Notes: generated from the letters alone by a model not told the origin. DNA of 64,000 bases from Bacteroides xylanisolvens XB1A (GCF_000210075.1 NC_021017.1:1132178-1196177), one strand, 5' to 3'. Shown: positions 26,665 through 36,414, counted from the first letter of the stretch. Numbers and translations: made by a program.

Positions 26665-27861
26665 ATGAAGTTGAATTTTGCTAAAAGAATGTCTTATATA
26701 AAGGCTTCGGAAATAAGAGAAATATTAAAAGTTACCGAACAGGAAGATGTGATTTCGTTTGCAGGTGGTCTGCCTGCTCCGGAACTTTTTCCGATAGATG
26801 AAATCAATGAGATCAATCAGATCGTATTGAAAGAGGCAGGTACGAAAGCGCTCCAATATACCACAACAGAAGGTTATGTCCCTTTGCGCGAATGGATTGC
26901 CAACCGGATGAACGAACGTTTGGGCACGACTTTCGATAAAGATAATATTCTGATTACCCATGGCTCGCAACAAGGATTGGACTTATCCGGAAAAGTTTTC
27001 CTGGACGAGGGAGACATCGTACTTTGCGAAAGCCCTACGTATTTGGCTGCAATCAGTGCATTCAAAGCGTATGGATGTAGCTTTATTGAACTTCCTACGG
27101 ATGGGGACGGTATGATGATGGATGTTTTGGAAGATGTTTTGAGCAATACTCCTCATATAAAGCTGATATATGCAATACCTACTTTTCAAAATCCTACAGG
27201 AAAAACGTGGAGTTTGGAAAGACGCAGGAAGCTGGCTGAATTATCCGCAAAGTATGGTGTTGCGGTTATTGAAGACAATCCGTACGGCGAGTTAAGGTTT
27301 GAAGGAGAGTCTTTGCCATCTATAAAGTCTTTTGATGAGGCTGGAAATATCCTGTGTACAGGTAGTTTCTCGAAAATATTCTGTCCCGGTTTCCGGATTG
27401 GCTGGATTGCGGGGGATAAAGAGATTATCCGCAAATACGTATTGGTCAAGCAAGGTACGGATTTACAATGCAACACTATTGCCCAAATGACCATCGCCGA
27501 ATACCTGAAGCGCTATGATATTGATAAACATATTGCCAAAATAGTAGAAGTATACAGAAAACGCAGAAATGTGGCGATTGAAAGTATAGAACGTTATTTT
27601 CCTGATACTATAAAGTTTACTCGTCCCGAAGGCGGATTATTTACATGGATAGAACTTCCCGAAGGGATTTCGGCACGTGATGTTTTAGTCAGAAGCCTGG
27701 AGAAAAAGATTGCTTTTGTTCCGGGAGGCTCCTTTTATCCGAACGGAAACAAGGAAAATACGCTTCGGATCAACTACTCTAATATGCCCGAAGACAAAAT
27801 AGAGAAAGGACTTAAAACCCTCGGCGAAGTGGTAAAGGAGTATATCAGTCAATCAAAATGA
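26665..27861 (+). CDS. Class I PLP-dependent aminotransferase
   Basis: A 398-residue fold-type I enzyme related to 2-aminoadipate and aromatic aminotransferases (LysN/ARO8-like). Motifs are the SFAGGLPAPELFP start near 33, PTFQNPTGKTWS near 173, the PLP-lysine region CTGSFSKIFCPGFRIGW near 239 (Lys of SFSK) and RINYSN near the C terminus. The ATG at 26665 gives the expected N terminus (MKLNFAKRMSYIK); an upstream ATG at 26626 lies near the promoter and is less likely. The last 9 bp overlap the convergent MocR gene, and both genes share an upstream motif, so MocR probably controls it. Confidence 0.9.
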   Translation: MKLNFAKRMSYIKASEIREILKVTEQEDVISFAGGLPAPELFPIDEINEINQIVLKEAGTKALQYTTTEGYVPLREWIANRMNERLGTTFDKDNILITHGSQQGLDLSGKVFLDEGDIVLCESPTYLAAISAFKAYGCSFIELPTDGDGMMMDVLEDVLSNTPHIKLIYAIPTFQNPTGKTWSLERRRKLAELSAKYGVAVIEDNPYGELRFEGESLPSIKSFDEAGNILCTGSFSKIFCPGFRIGWIAGDKEIIRKYVLVKQGTDLQCNTIAQMTIAEYLKRYDIDKHIAKIVEVYRKRRNVAIESIERYFPDTIKFTRPEGGLFTWIELPEGISARDVLVRSLEKKIAFVPGGSFYPNGNKENTLRINYSNMPEDKIEKGLKTLGEVVKEYISQSK

Positions 27862-29265
27862 TTCTTTGATAATGTTTCCCAAAACCTGCAAGCGTTCTTC
27901 AATGAAAGCACTCCATTGCTGACCGAAACTCAAGCGCATACAGTTTCTGTACTGGTCGTGCAGAGTAAACATGCGTCCGGGAGCAATGCTGATCTTATGT
28001 TGCATCGCTTTGTAATATAGCTCCGTGGTATCAATCTTTTTATTCAGTTCCACCCAAAGCATAAAACCTCCTTGTGGAGTGATGATTTTAGTGTCTTCGG
28101 GAAAATAGTCGGTAATAGCTTGTGCCAAATGAAGACTATTGGAATGTAGCTCATGGCGCAACTTGCGTAAATGATTCTCATACCTGCCGTTCTCCATGAA
28201 GTTGGCAATGGCTTCTTGGTTGAGGGTAGGAGTGGATATTAAATGAATATGTTTCTGACGAATAATAGCATCCTTAAACTTACCGGGGGCAATCCAGCCT
28301 ACCCGATAACCGGGAGCTAACGTCTTTGATACAGAACCACACCATAACACAAGTCCCTTTTCATCGAAAGCTTTGCATGGCTTAGGGCGTGAATGTCCGA
28401 AGAATACATCGCCGTATAAATCATCTTCAATCAGAGGAATATTGTGTTCCGCCAACATCTGTACTATCTCTTTCTTATGTTCATCGGGCATGCAACTCCC
28501 AAGCGGATTACTGAAATTACTGATAAGCAGGCATAGATTGATCTGCGGCAATACTTTTCTTAAAGCATCGGGTTCGATGCCTGTTACAGGATTGGTCGGC
28601 AGTTCCAGCACATGAAGCTCCATACTGTTGGCCAACTGTAATATCCCGAAATAAACAGGACTTTCAACAGCTATCGTGTCTCCTCTTTGAGCAATAACAG
28701 ATAATGCTAAAGAGATGGAATTGGTTACTCCTGTGGTAGTAACAATATCATCTTCGGTCAGATTTCCATTCCAGCTATACGCAAAACGGGCAATATAGTT
28801 TCTCAAACGAATGTTTCCTTGAGGGTCTTCATACCTAGTGCCGTTCCCCGGAAGTGAATACATGGCCTTGGTCAGTTCTTTATTGAGTTTGGCAATAGGC
28901 AATAAAACATCTTCCGGTATTCCCAGCGAAAAACGGGTGATAGACGAATCTTCGATGGAATGATATACTTCCATGATTAAGTCTGCTTCTTCCTTTCCCG
29001 GAGATTGAGCGGAAGGCTGCGTTGTTGCCGGCGCAGACAAATTTAGTGGCTTATAATTGACAATGTACCCTGATTTGGGGCGGGAAATGATGAATCCTTC
29101 CTTTTCCAGTTCATAATATACCTGAATGGCTGTATTTAAACTTACGCCATATTCATTGCTGATAGTACGTAAAGAAGGTAATTTCTCGCCTGCTTTCCAT
29201 ATACCTGTTTTTATTTGCCAGGCGATAGTGCCGGCTATCTTTTGATATAGGATTTCTCTTTTCAT
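27853..29265 (-). CDS. MocR-type regulator (GntR helix-turn-helix fused to an aminotransferase domain)
   Basis: A 470-residue regulator of the GabR/PdxR type. The GntR winged helix covers about 1-70 (WKAGEKLPSLRTISNEYGVSLNTAIQVYYEL). The rest is an aminotransferase-like domain with the PLP lysine in CGSVSKTLAPGYRVGW. These proteins use PLP or its adducts as signals. The start at 29265 (MKREILYQKIAG) is chosen because the codons upstream encode no conserved sequence and overlap promoter-like DNA (TATCTTTG, minus strand, at about 29283-29290). It converges on an aminotransferase with which it overlaps by 9 bp. Confidence 0.9.
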   Translation of the reverse strand: MKREILYQKIAGTIAWQIKTGIWKAGEKLPSLRTISNEYGVSLNTAIQVYYELEKEGFIISRPKSGYIVNYKPLNLSAPATTQPSAQSPGKEEADLIMEVYHSIEDSSITRFSLGIPEDVLLPIAKLNKELTKAMYSLPGNGTRYEDPQGNIRLRNYIARFAYSWNGNLTEDDIVTTTGVTNSISLALSVIAQRGDTIAVESPVYFGILQLANSMELHVLELPTNPVTGIEPDALRKVLPQINLCLLISNFSNPLGSCMPDEHKKEIVQMLAEHNIPLIEDDLYGDVFFGHSRPKPCKAFDEKGLVLWCGSVSKTLAPGYRVGWIAPGKFKDAIIRQKHIHLISTPTLNQEAIANFMENGRYENHLRKLRHELHSNSLHLAQAITDYFPEDTKIITPQGGFMLWVELNKKIDTTELYYKAMQHKISIAPGRMFTLHDQYRNCMRLSFGQQWSAFIEERLQVLGNIIKESF

Positions 29266-29863
29266 GTTTATTCTGTACTTGGCAAAGATACAAAAATGAT
29301 GTCTGTATCTGTTGTTGTTTGATTGCAAATAATTCATTCAGTCATTTTTTATAATTGCTTGCTATTCAGTTATAAATTTATTCCATATCATTATATTTTA
29401 GACATGACAAGATTATCATTGAAATATATTTCAACATATACATTCCTACGATAGAAGCGTCAAAAATAAAAGAGACGAACAATTTTCTTAATTTAAGTTT
29501 AGGACTTCAACAGTCGATTCGTTTCTCGGTGAGAAACACTTCGTTTCTCGGTGTCGAAAAGGTTGTTTCTCGGTGAGAAACGGGTTATTGGTTTTAAAGG
29601 AAAAGCCCGAATAGTAACCGCCTGGATAACAGTGTTTTACAAAATAACGTTATCTATCAGAAATACATAGGAGTTTTATTGACATTTTTTTTGCAATACC
29701 GTTTATTTCTATTGCATCTATTACTGTAATAATATTTACATTAGAACTAAAATATGGCATTTATAAAAGAATCTGTTTCATTCCTTTCCGTACCGTTTTG
29801 AATCAAATAACAATAATTGGAGCTTGGGAAGAATCTACATGATGAAGTAGATGAAATCAACAT
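29266..29863. other. 598-bp intergenic region with a palindrome array and no gene
   Basis: It holds the MocR promoter region (to about 29340), an A/T-rich stretch, the palindrome array at 29521-29581, and further A/T-rich DNA before the end of the GyrI-like gene. I see no coding frame with a credible product on either strand. Confidence 0.6.
29521..29581. repeat. Array of three 17-bp palindromes with a 22-bp period
   Basis: Units GTTTCTCGGTGAGAAAC (29521-29537), GTTTCTCGGTGTCGAAA (29543-29559) and GTTTCTCGGTGAGAAAC (29565-29581) start exactly 22 bp apart with 5-bp spacers. The first and third are identical and perfect palindromes around a central base; the middle one is degenerate on the right. 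Same layout as the array at 14452-14535 but a different sequence. Confidence 0.85.
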
Positions 29864-30334
29864 TTATAATAGTGGCATTTCTATTCTCGTCACCTGTTCT
29901 TCTTCGGGTACATTGGGATTGCTGTAATAATATTCAATGGATGTTCCCGAAAGTTTGTAACCGTTGGTTTTTATCCATTCCATCATTTCGTTGTACAGGA
30001 CAGCCAATTCACTGTAAGTTCCTCTATGTAGACAGGAAACTATTTTTCTTTCCGGTATCGTTATGGAGCGTATATCCCCTTCACCCTGTAATTCTTTGGA
30101 TGACTTTAGACCAATAATCATTTTGATATTGTGTTCCGTCAGACTTTCAAAGTTGGGATATTCAACGTAGGGGATGTCGGTAGTGACTTCACCCTGTTCC
30201 TTAAATAAAGAGTCTATTTTTACAAAGTTCTTTCCGATAGCTTCCGACATTCCGTTCATATCTGTTTGTACTTCAACAGCCAAAGCGGGCTGTTTCGGTT
30301 GCTTCAATAGCATGATTTCTGAAATTTTTCCCAT
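29864..30334 (-). CDS. GyrI-like effector-binding protein
   Basis: A 156-residue stand-alone GyrI/SOUL-type small-molecule binding domain (QPALAVEVQTDMNGMSEAIG, IPERKIVSCLHRGTYSEL, YYSNPNVPEEEQVTRIEMPL). The HRGTYSEL and late acidic-proline motifs are typical of AraC effector domains. It follows the AraC/GyrI gene after 31 bp on the same strand and probably binds a similar ligand or acts in the same response. Confidence 0.85.
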   Translation of the reverse strand: MGKISEIMLLKQPKQPALAVEVQTDMNGMSEAIGKNFVKIDSLFKEQGEVTTDIPYVEYPNFESLTEHNIKMIIGLKSSKELQGEGDIRSITIPERKIVSCLHRGTYSELAVLYNEMMEWIKTNGYKLSGTSIEYYYSNPNVPEEEQVTRIEMPLL

Positions 30335-30365
30335 AATACATTGTTTTTAGAGGGTTGATAATTAA

Positions 30366-31496
30366 TTATTTCTTGATGACCGGAATATAGATGTCGGTAA
30401 TTAGTTCTGTTCTAAGGGTGGAGGCAGGGCGGTTCATATACATTTCAAAGCTAAAGGTGCTTTGAGGACGATATTTACTTTCCGGGAACCACTCTTCATA
30501 AATAGTCCGGTAGAATTTATGCAATAAAGAGTAGTCACCGATATGCCTGAATATAGCATAACGACCACCGGGAACTTCTATCACTCCCGGCTGGAAATCA
30601 TTTTCTTTGTTATCGATTATGACCCCGAGATAGAAGCGACATTTATCTATTGGGGTGATGGCCGGGTCGTCCATACTAAGGCTGACAAACTTATCATTCG
30701 ACTTTTCTTCATTGCGCTGTCTAGCATAGTTGGTGAGCCTGTCCCATATTAATTTGTATCGGAGTTCATCCTTATACTTTTCACCCACCTCGATACAAAA
30801 TACTTTCATCGGCAGAATCGACCGGATTTCAGGAGTGATAACCGCATGCTGTTCGTCATACATCGGCTTATACTTCTCCCTATATTGAGAGGTTGACACT
30901 CCAAAATGTTTTTTGAAGGCTTTTGCCAGACTGAATTTAGTCTGATAGTTTGTTTGCTCCGAAATCTGATTTAATGTAAAGTCGGTGGATACTAACAGAT
31001 GTGCTATATGTTCGAGGCGCAAACGTTGTATGTAGCTTCCAATATTTTCTCCGGCAACGGTTTGAAACACTCTTCTGAAGTGATATTTGGAAAGTCCGCT
31101 TATCGTACTAAGTATATCTGCATCTAAACTATCGAATAAATGATTGTTGATGTAAACGACTATATCCTGAATCTTTTGGTGATGGATATTACTGGTTTCC
31201 AACTTCTGTTTCCATCGGTTCAGTTTGGGGAGCCGTTCGTTGAGTATTCGTCTAAGTTCCTTCGGCGAATAAGCGGTATCTGCATATTCATTGTACTTAT
31301 CGGTGTATTTTATCCAGATATTAATCATTTCCGACATCGGAATGTCGACGATATATTTTCCATCTTTCAGGCAGTAGTAGCAATATTCATCACTTCGGGA
31401 ACCGTCGGAGTTAGTACCCAGATATTTCTCTATATCAAAGCGGAGAGGCATCCCGCAACTTTGACAATACCTTTTATTTATATCTGATTCAATCAT
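30366..31496 (-). CDS. AraC-type regulator with zinc-ribbon and GyrI-like domains
   Basis: A 376-residue three-domain protein. The N-terminal zinc-ribbon-like domain (CQSCGMPL at 11-18 and CYYCLKDG near 39-46) spans about 1-90. An AraC helix-turn-helix follows at about 108-205 (LSTISGLSKYHFRRVFQ, ISEQTNYQTKFSLAKAFKKHFG). The GyrI-like effector domain covers about 220-376. The zinc-ribbon part usually occurs as a separate small protein; here it is fused to a regulator. Its ATG overlaps the TGA of the DUF3788 gene as ATGA, and a second GyrI protein follows, so the three form an operon. Confidence 0.88.
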   Translation of the reverse strand: MIESDINKRYCQSCGMPLRFDIEKYLGTNSDGSRSDEYCYYCLKDGKYIVDIPMSEMINIWIKYTDKYNEYADTAYSPKELRRILNERLPKLNRWKQKLETSNIHHQKIQDIVVYINNHLFDSLDADILSTISGLSKYHFRRVFQTVAGENIGSYIQRLRLEHIAHLLVSTDFTLNQISEQTNYQTKFSLAKAFKKHFGVSTSQYREKYKPMYDEQHAVITPEIRSILPMKVFCIEVGEKYKDELRYKLIWDRLTNYARQRNEEKSNDKFVSLSMDDPAITPIDKCRFYLGVIIDNKENDFQPGVIEVPGGRYAIFRHIGDYSLLHKFYRTIYEEWFPESKYRPQSTFSFEMYMNRPASTLRTELITDIYIPVIKK

Positions 31497-31909
31497 CGGT
31501 TGGGTTTTCGTTTGATGGATAGCAGTCGCTCCATATCATTAAATAAATAAGTGTCTTTCAATTCGAACATAAGCCACTTCCCATCGTGGAAAGTCGTCGT
31601 CTCATCGTATATCTTTTGAGTCTCATTGGAGAATACTTCTCGCAGAGATTCAAATTTGGCACGCTCATCTTTACCTAAAATGACCATGAAGCCAATCGTT
31701 TGTTCTTTGGCGTATAGGGCACACAGCGTTTTTCCGCCTTTGCGATATTTATATTCGTATATCCATTTTTTCCCTCCATGGTTCCATAGTTGTTCCATAT
31801 TGTACTTTTGCTCGATAAGCTGGCAAAGTGAAGTCCATATATCATAAAGTTCCTTACCTATCAAGGCTTCCAGTGTTTCGGGAGTGGGAATCTGCAAAGT
31901 TTCTTTCAT
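31493..31909 (-). CDS. DUF3788 family protein
   Basis: A 138-residue cytosolic protein matching the DUF3788 pattern (WTSLCQLIEQKYNMEQLWNHGGKKWIYEYKYRKGGKTLC in short, with late KWLMFEL). The family is small, of unknown function, and often lies near AraC/GyrI regulators. First gene of a three-gene operon with a 4-bp overlap to the next. A -7-like TACCTTTG is present on the minus strand at 31944-31951. Confidence 0.8.
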   Translation of the reverse strand: MKETLQIPTPETLEALIGKELYDIWTSLCQLIEQKYNMEQLWNHGGKKWIYEYKYRKGGKTLCALYAKEQTIGFMVILGKDERAKFESLREVFSNETQKIYDETTTFHDGKWLMFELKDTYLFNDMERLLSIKRKPNR

Positions 31910-32107
31910 GGTATTCTGTATTTACTTTTGATTATCCATATCACAAAGGTAGGCTGATTTTCTAATAGATCGTTGTCCAATATAGGCATTTTGTGTGTAG
32001 CTGGTGAACAATCTGCCCGGAAATTAATTTATTTTGTAAAAGCGAAATATTGGCAGTATAACCTTTATCTTTGCATTAATTTAAAAACAAAGCCCCAATT
32101 AAAGAAA

Positions 32108-32728
32108 ATGAAAACAATATTATTAGCAGTAGGTACGCTCTGCCTCATGGCAGGTTGCTCGTCAAAAGTGGCAAGCTCAAAAGGAATCGTTAGTGATGCA
32201 ACCATGAATACGGTAACGATTGTTACTGATAAGAATGATACCCTTTCGTTCAGTACGATAGATGCAAATAAAGATGAAGTCAACGGTTTGCTTCTGAATG
32301 ATACGCTGGAAGTGTTCTATACCGGAAAATATACACCGGGAATGCCGGCTTCTAAATTAGTTCAGTATCCGCAATCTCCGATTGTGGGAGGTGATCGGGA
32401 TGAACATGGCTGTATCGGTTCTGCCGGATATGTATGGTGTGAAGTGCAAAAAGACTGTATCCGCTTGTTTGAGAAAGGAATCCGCACGGAATCGGTGGAC
32501 GATAGCAATGCTTCTGCCTTTATTGTGTTTAGTCCTGACTCTACGCAACTGGAACTTTTCTTTTCCAATAATCAGCCCAATGAAATATTGGAGAGACGTG
32601 GCCTGCCTTCAGGAGGTTATGCATGGAACGTGGAAGATGACGATACGAAAAATGTACGGCTAATAGATGGTTTGTGGACAATCAGCCAAAGAAATAAGTT
32701 AATTTATAGCCAAAAGGCCGGAAACTGA
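32108..32728 (+). CDS. Lipoprotein of unknown function
   Basis: A 206-residue exported lipoprotein. Signal peptide II has the lipobox LMAGC with Cys at about 18. The N-terminal half is a small beta-rich region (VTIVTDKNDTLSFSTID) and the C-terminal half holds a conserved-looking HGCIGSAGYVWCEVQKDC segment that is recurrent in Bacteroidetes lipoproteins. The ATG at 32108 directly precedes the signal peptide; codons upstream are not part of it. A TATCTTTG -7 box lies at 32066-32073. Divergent from the DUF3788 operon. Confidence 0.8.
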   Translation: MKTILLAVGTLCLMAGCSSKVASSKGIVSDATMNTVTIVTDKNDTLSFSTIDANKDEVNGLLLNDTLEVFYTGKYTPGMPASKLVQYPQSPIVGGDRDEHGCIGSAGYVWCEVQKDCIRLFEKGIRTESVDDSNASAFIVFSPDSTQLELFFSNNQPNEILERRGLPSGGYAWNVEDDDTKNVRLIDGLWTISQRNKLIYSQKAGN

Positions 32729-32801
32729 TTTTAAAAGCTCCGGCTTTCTGACGCTCTGTTTGTAGAGTAATGTTCTAGGTAATTAAATTAATAAGTGGAT
32801 A

Positions 32802-33647
32802 TCAAAGATGCTGAATATATAAACTTCCATCATAATCTTTGTATTTAGCATCTTTGTATATATCAACCGGTTTGTTACTGTAATCAAGAATGGTATCTTT
32901 GGAGATTTGTGATAAATTTGTAGCCAAAATACCACTTCCCAAAATGCCCGGATTACATAATATACTGTCTTTTCTTATTGAATTCATAGTAAGCTCTACA
33001 CCTATGTAATCCTTGATACCTGCCTTTTCCAGACTGGATACAATATAGTTGTCCAAAGATTCTTTATCATCTTCGGTCATGAATCCATACCATAATAAAC
33101 ACTTCATTCCTAATTGAGTAGCCTGTATCAGGATATCGAGATAGGTTACTCCTGAATCTCCTTTCTTGTCTATTTCGTAAGGATCGATATGAATGAAAGA
33201 GGATGAAGGAAGTGAAGGCAATAGCTCTATGGTACCTCTCGAAGAGTCGGCATGATGCATCTCTACAGATGCACTTAATCCGACTTGTTTGGCATAGGTA
33301 CCCACATTTTCCAACGCACTCTTTTCTAAATCAAAGAATACAAACCTTTTTGCTTGCTTCTCTAATACATTCATTGCCAGGGCAGGAGAACCCAGATAAT
33401 TTCCTTTTGCCATTTCTGTACTTTCCAGTTGGTAATAAATGGAATCTTTTAGAGATTTGTCATCATCTGCTTTCTCCAGGAAATGATAGATACCATATTG
33501 CTGCTCCGGAGTTTGCGTCATGGAGTAGATGGCACATGCGGAATTGGTTTCTACATATACTTGTGGGGCTTCATTTCTAAGAACTTCACAGAGTATCAGA
33601 TGTTTCAGTACATCGGGTTGTTTTGCGAAATGAGTGTAAGTTGCCAT
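32802..33647 (-). CDS. RlmJ-family methyltransferase-like protein
   Basis: A 281-residue protein with the architecture of RlmJ (23S rRNA adenine-2030 N6-methyltransferase): THFAKQPDVLKHLIL at the N terminus (compare NHADVLKH), YLGSPALAMNVL (compare PGSPLIA), a catalytic-type HIDPYE in place of DPPY, and a late GSGILATNLS. The DPPY motif is altered to DPYE, so activity and target are uncertain. It stands alone. Confidence 0.7.
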   Translation of the reverse strand: MATYTHFAKQPDVLKHLILCEVLRNEAPQVYVETNSACAIYSMTQTPEQQYGIYHFLEKADDDKSLKDSIYYQLESTEMAKGNYLGSPALAMNVLEKQAKRFVFFDLEKSALENVGTYAKQVGLSASVEMHHADSSRGTIELLPSLPSSSFIHIDPYEIDKKGDSGVTYLDILIQATQLGMKCLLWYGFMTEDDKESLDNYIVSSLEKAGIKDYIGVELTMNSIRKDSILCNPGILGSGILATNLSQISKDTILDYSNKPVDIYKDAKYKDYDGSLYIQHL

Positions 33648-33701
33648 GTGGATACATCTTAATATTTATAGAACATAAAAGAACTGCAACCGCTATCCTT
33701 T

Positions 33702-34178
33702 TTAGGCATTCATTAATTCATGGATTTCATGAATATGCAGGTGCAAATGACTTAGATAACCTTCTATCATGTCTTGTAGCGTAACCCTTGTTCCTTCAAA
33801 GTCACACCAGTAGCTATCCAGTTTTGTCTGATCTACAGATTTTATAACCTGAATGATATGCAGGTTAAAAAACTTCCATAGTTGAATCAGGTTATTCCAA
33901 TCTTCATTTTGGTAATCTTGTAATGCTATCCACAGATCATTATCCTGACGGTAATCGGGAAAGAAAAGCAAATCTTTACTGTATTGCAATCTGACCATGC
34001 GTTGGTGATTGTTTGATGCCGAATCAATCAAATGTCCGAGAATCTGTTTGATAGTACGATTTTGTTTATTACGTTTCAACGTGATCGTATCATTTTGTAG
34101 CCCGGTTAGTATTTTCTCTTCAGTTTCTATCACATGATAGATTCCTTCTGTTATTTTGGAAAAATCAACGTTTGACAT
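33702..34178 (-). CDS. DinB-like family protein
   Basis: A 158-residue four-helix protein of the DinB/YfiT superfamily. The conserved metal-ligand-like His positions are present (ILGHLIDSASNNHQRM near 47-62 and LSHLHLHIHEIHEL near 140-153). These proteins are usually metal-dependent thiol transferases or of unknown role. The gene stands alone. Confidence 0.82.
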   Translation of the reverse strand: MSNVDFSKITEGIYHVIETEEKILTGLQNDTITLKRNKQNRTIKQILGHLIDSASNNHQRMVRLQYSKDLLFFPDYRQDNDLWIALQDYQNEDWNNLIQLWKFFNLHIIQVIKSVDQTKLDSYWCDFEGTRVTLQDMIEGYLSHLHLHIHEIHELMNA

Positions 34179-34281
34179 ACCATTCTTTTCCTTTAGGTGT
34201 TTATAGCAAAATTGCTAATAGTACAAATATAGATAAATGTATCGATATTTATAAATTAAACGGAACTTTTCAATTCTAATT

Positions 34282-36414
34282 TTATCCCTCTTTCTTAAAC
34301 CACCTGTAAAACCATTTACCGACTTTCTCGTAATGTCGGGTTTCGGTATCAGTATATAGCTTGGAGAAGAAAGACGTGTCCAACGGCTCTCCCGACTGGT
34401 TAGGATACAGCACGATGAAGCTATTGTTGGAGAAATATTTCCCAAGCTGTCTCGGTAACTTCTCAAAAGAACTGTCATACGAAAGAGTTCCTGGTCGTGC
34501 ACTGATAATAACCAATAAATGATCGTAACTTACCTGTCCTGTCAATACCAGCAGGTCATTCCAGTCCTCTAAGAGAGAGAAATCGGTAAGCGTCTGTTTA
34601 TGCCTTTTCTTTATCCACGCTTGTAGGCGGATGGTAGTCTTTTCATTGGCAAAGAAGTGTACGCGGCATCCAAGAGTGCTCCCCATGCGACAAAAGTGTT
34701 CCATCCAATGCGGAAAGCCGGATTCATATTCGGCTTTAGGAGGGACGGCAACGACAATCCGTTTGATTGTATGGACCGGTATCAGAAATTTAGAGATAAT
34801 TATTTCACAGTTTAATCCGTTCAATAAGTGTTCGGCAAGTATTCCAAAGTATGAATCTGTGATGTTTTTCTTGCGGTGCAGGCCGGTGATAATACTCGTA
34901 ATCTCATTCTCCTTGACTGAATGGATAATACCGGAAGCTATATTCAAATCATACCGGGTGACCTTTTTGAGTGGTACATTTGCTTCCGTTGCTATCATTT
35001 CGGCTTTTTCCAGATAATGTTTGCTTCGAATTCGTAGATTATCAGAGTTATTATCGTCGTTGATGACATTTAATGCCAGGAGATTATCTTTCAATTTGGG
35101 GTCACGTATGACTAGAGAAAGATTCACCATGTCCTCGATAGTGTCCGGGTTGGCTATGGATATTAAAATCTTCTCTGTTTCTTTCGACGATTCATTTTCA
35201 GGTTGTGAATCATCCATTGCCATTTTTCTGGCTGCCCGTTCGGTAATCAGTGAACTCACTACGCAAGTAACCAGGATAAGCAAGACTGTTCCGTTTAGTA
35301 CATCATCATTCAATAACCGTTCGCCGGTGGGCAGAATAATGTTGTATCCAACTAACACAGCCGCCAATGTGGCTGCCGCCTGTGCATTACTCAAACCATA
35401 CATCAGATTTCGTTCAAGAACAGACATCTTATATATCTTTTGAGTGAGCCAGCAAGCAATCCATTTGCCTGTCAGCGCCATGGTTATCATCACGGCGGCA
35501 ACTTTTAAGGCATCCCCCTCTCCGAAAAGAACACGTAAGTTGATTAACATTCCCACTCCGATAAGGAAATAAGGAATAAAAAGTGCATTACCAACGAACT
35601 CTAAATGATCCATCAATGGAGAGACGTGGGGGATGAGCCGGTTAAGTACCAATCCTGCGAGGAAAGCTCCCAAGATACCTTCCATACCAACAAGCTCCAT
35701 CAACCCTGCTCCTAGAAAGACCATCGCAAGCACGAAAATAAATTGCATCACGTTGTCATTGTACCGGTGAAAGAACCAACGACCGATGCGCGGAAAGAAA
35801 TAAATGATCAGTGCCCCTAGAAAGATTACTTTTACCACCAGCCAAATCCAAAACAATCCTCCGGTTTCTCCTTTGAACAATCCGCCTATAACAGCCAGTA
35901 CCAGCAGCGTGAGTGTATCCGTTACGGCCGTTCCTCCTACGGCAATACTTACGCTACGATGGCGTGATATGCCGAAGCGGGTGACGATAGGGTAGGCCAC
36001 GAGCGTATGGGAGGCATACATGCTGGCTAATAATATAGAGGTGATTACACCATATTTCAGATAAGATACATTGGCCACGAATCCAATCCCGATGGGAACG
36101 ATAAAAGCCAGTAAACCGAGCACTAATGCTTTGTTTCGCGTCTCTTTGAAATCTCCCATATTCATTTCCAGACCAGCCAGGAACATGATGTAATAGAGTC
36201 CGACTTTCCCGAATAACTGAAAGCTGCTGTCTCGTGCCAGGATATTAAATCCATGTTCGCCAATAGCCAGTCCTGCCAGGATCATACCGATAATATGAGG
36301 GATGCGCAGTTTATTCAATAATATCGGAGCAAACAATATAATTAGGAGTACAAGGAGAAATATCCATGTAGGGTCGGTGATAGGGAATGTTAAATCAAGG
36401 CCAATCCAATCCAT
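34282..36414 (-). CDS. Cation:proton antiporter (CPA2) with a universal-stress-like C terminus
   Basis: A 710-residue inner membrane antiporter. Residues about 15-390 contain some 12 hydrophobic segments of the NapA/KefB type, with IPHIIGMILAGLAIGEHG near the N terminus and GGTAVTDTLTLLVLAVIGG in the core (the TD pair at the ion site is visible). Residues about 415-700 form a cytosolic region with two universal stress protein-like segments (TEKILISIANPDT, KRIVVAVPPKAEYE). It exchanges Na+ or K+ for protons. Stand-alone gene. Confidence 0.9.
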   Translation of the reverse strand: MDWIGLDLTFPITDPTWIFLLVLLIILFAPILLNKLRIPHIIGMILAGLAIGEHGFNILARDSSFQLFGKVGLYYIMFLAGLEMNMGDFKETRNKALVLGLLAFIVPIGIGFVANVSYLKYGVITSILLASMYASHTLVAYPIVTRFGISRHRSVSIAVGGTAVTDTLTLLVLAVIGGLFKGETGGLFWIWLVVKVIFLGALIIYFFPRIGRWFFHRYNDNVMQFIFVLAMVFLGAGLMELVGMEGILGAFLAGLVLNRLIPHVSPLMDHLEFVGNALFIPYFLIGVGMLINLRVLFGEGDALKVAAVMITMALTGKWIACWLTQKIYKMSVLERNLMYGLSNAQAAATLAAVLVGYNIILPTGERLLNDDVLNGTVLLILVTCVVSSLITERAARKMAMDDSQPENESSKETEKILISIANPDTIEDMVNLSLVIRDPKLKDNLLALNVINDDNNSDNLRIRSKHYLEKAEMIATEANVPLKKVTRYDLNIASGIIHSVKENEITSIITGLHRKKNITDSYFGILAEHLLNGLNCEIIISKFLIPVHTIKRIVVAVPPKAEYESGFPHWMEHFCRMGSTLGCRVHFFANEKTTIRLQAWIKKRHKQTLTDFSLLEDWNDLLVLTGQVSYDHLLVIISARPGTLSYDSSFEKLPRQLGKYFSNNSFIVLYPNQSGEPLDTSFFSKLYTDTETRHYEKVGKWFYRWFKKEG

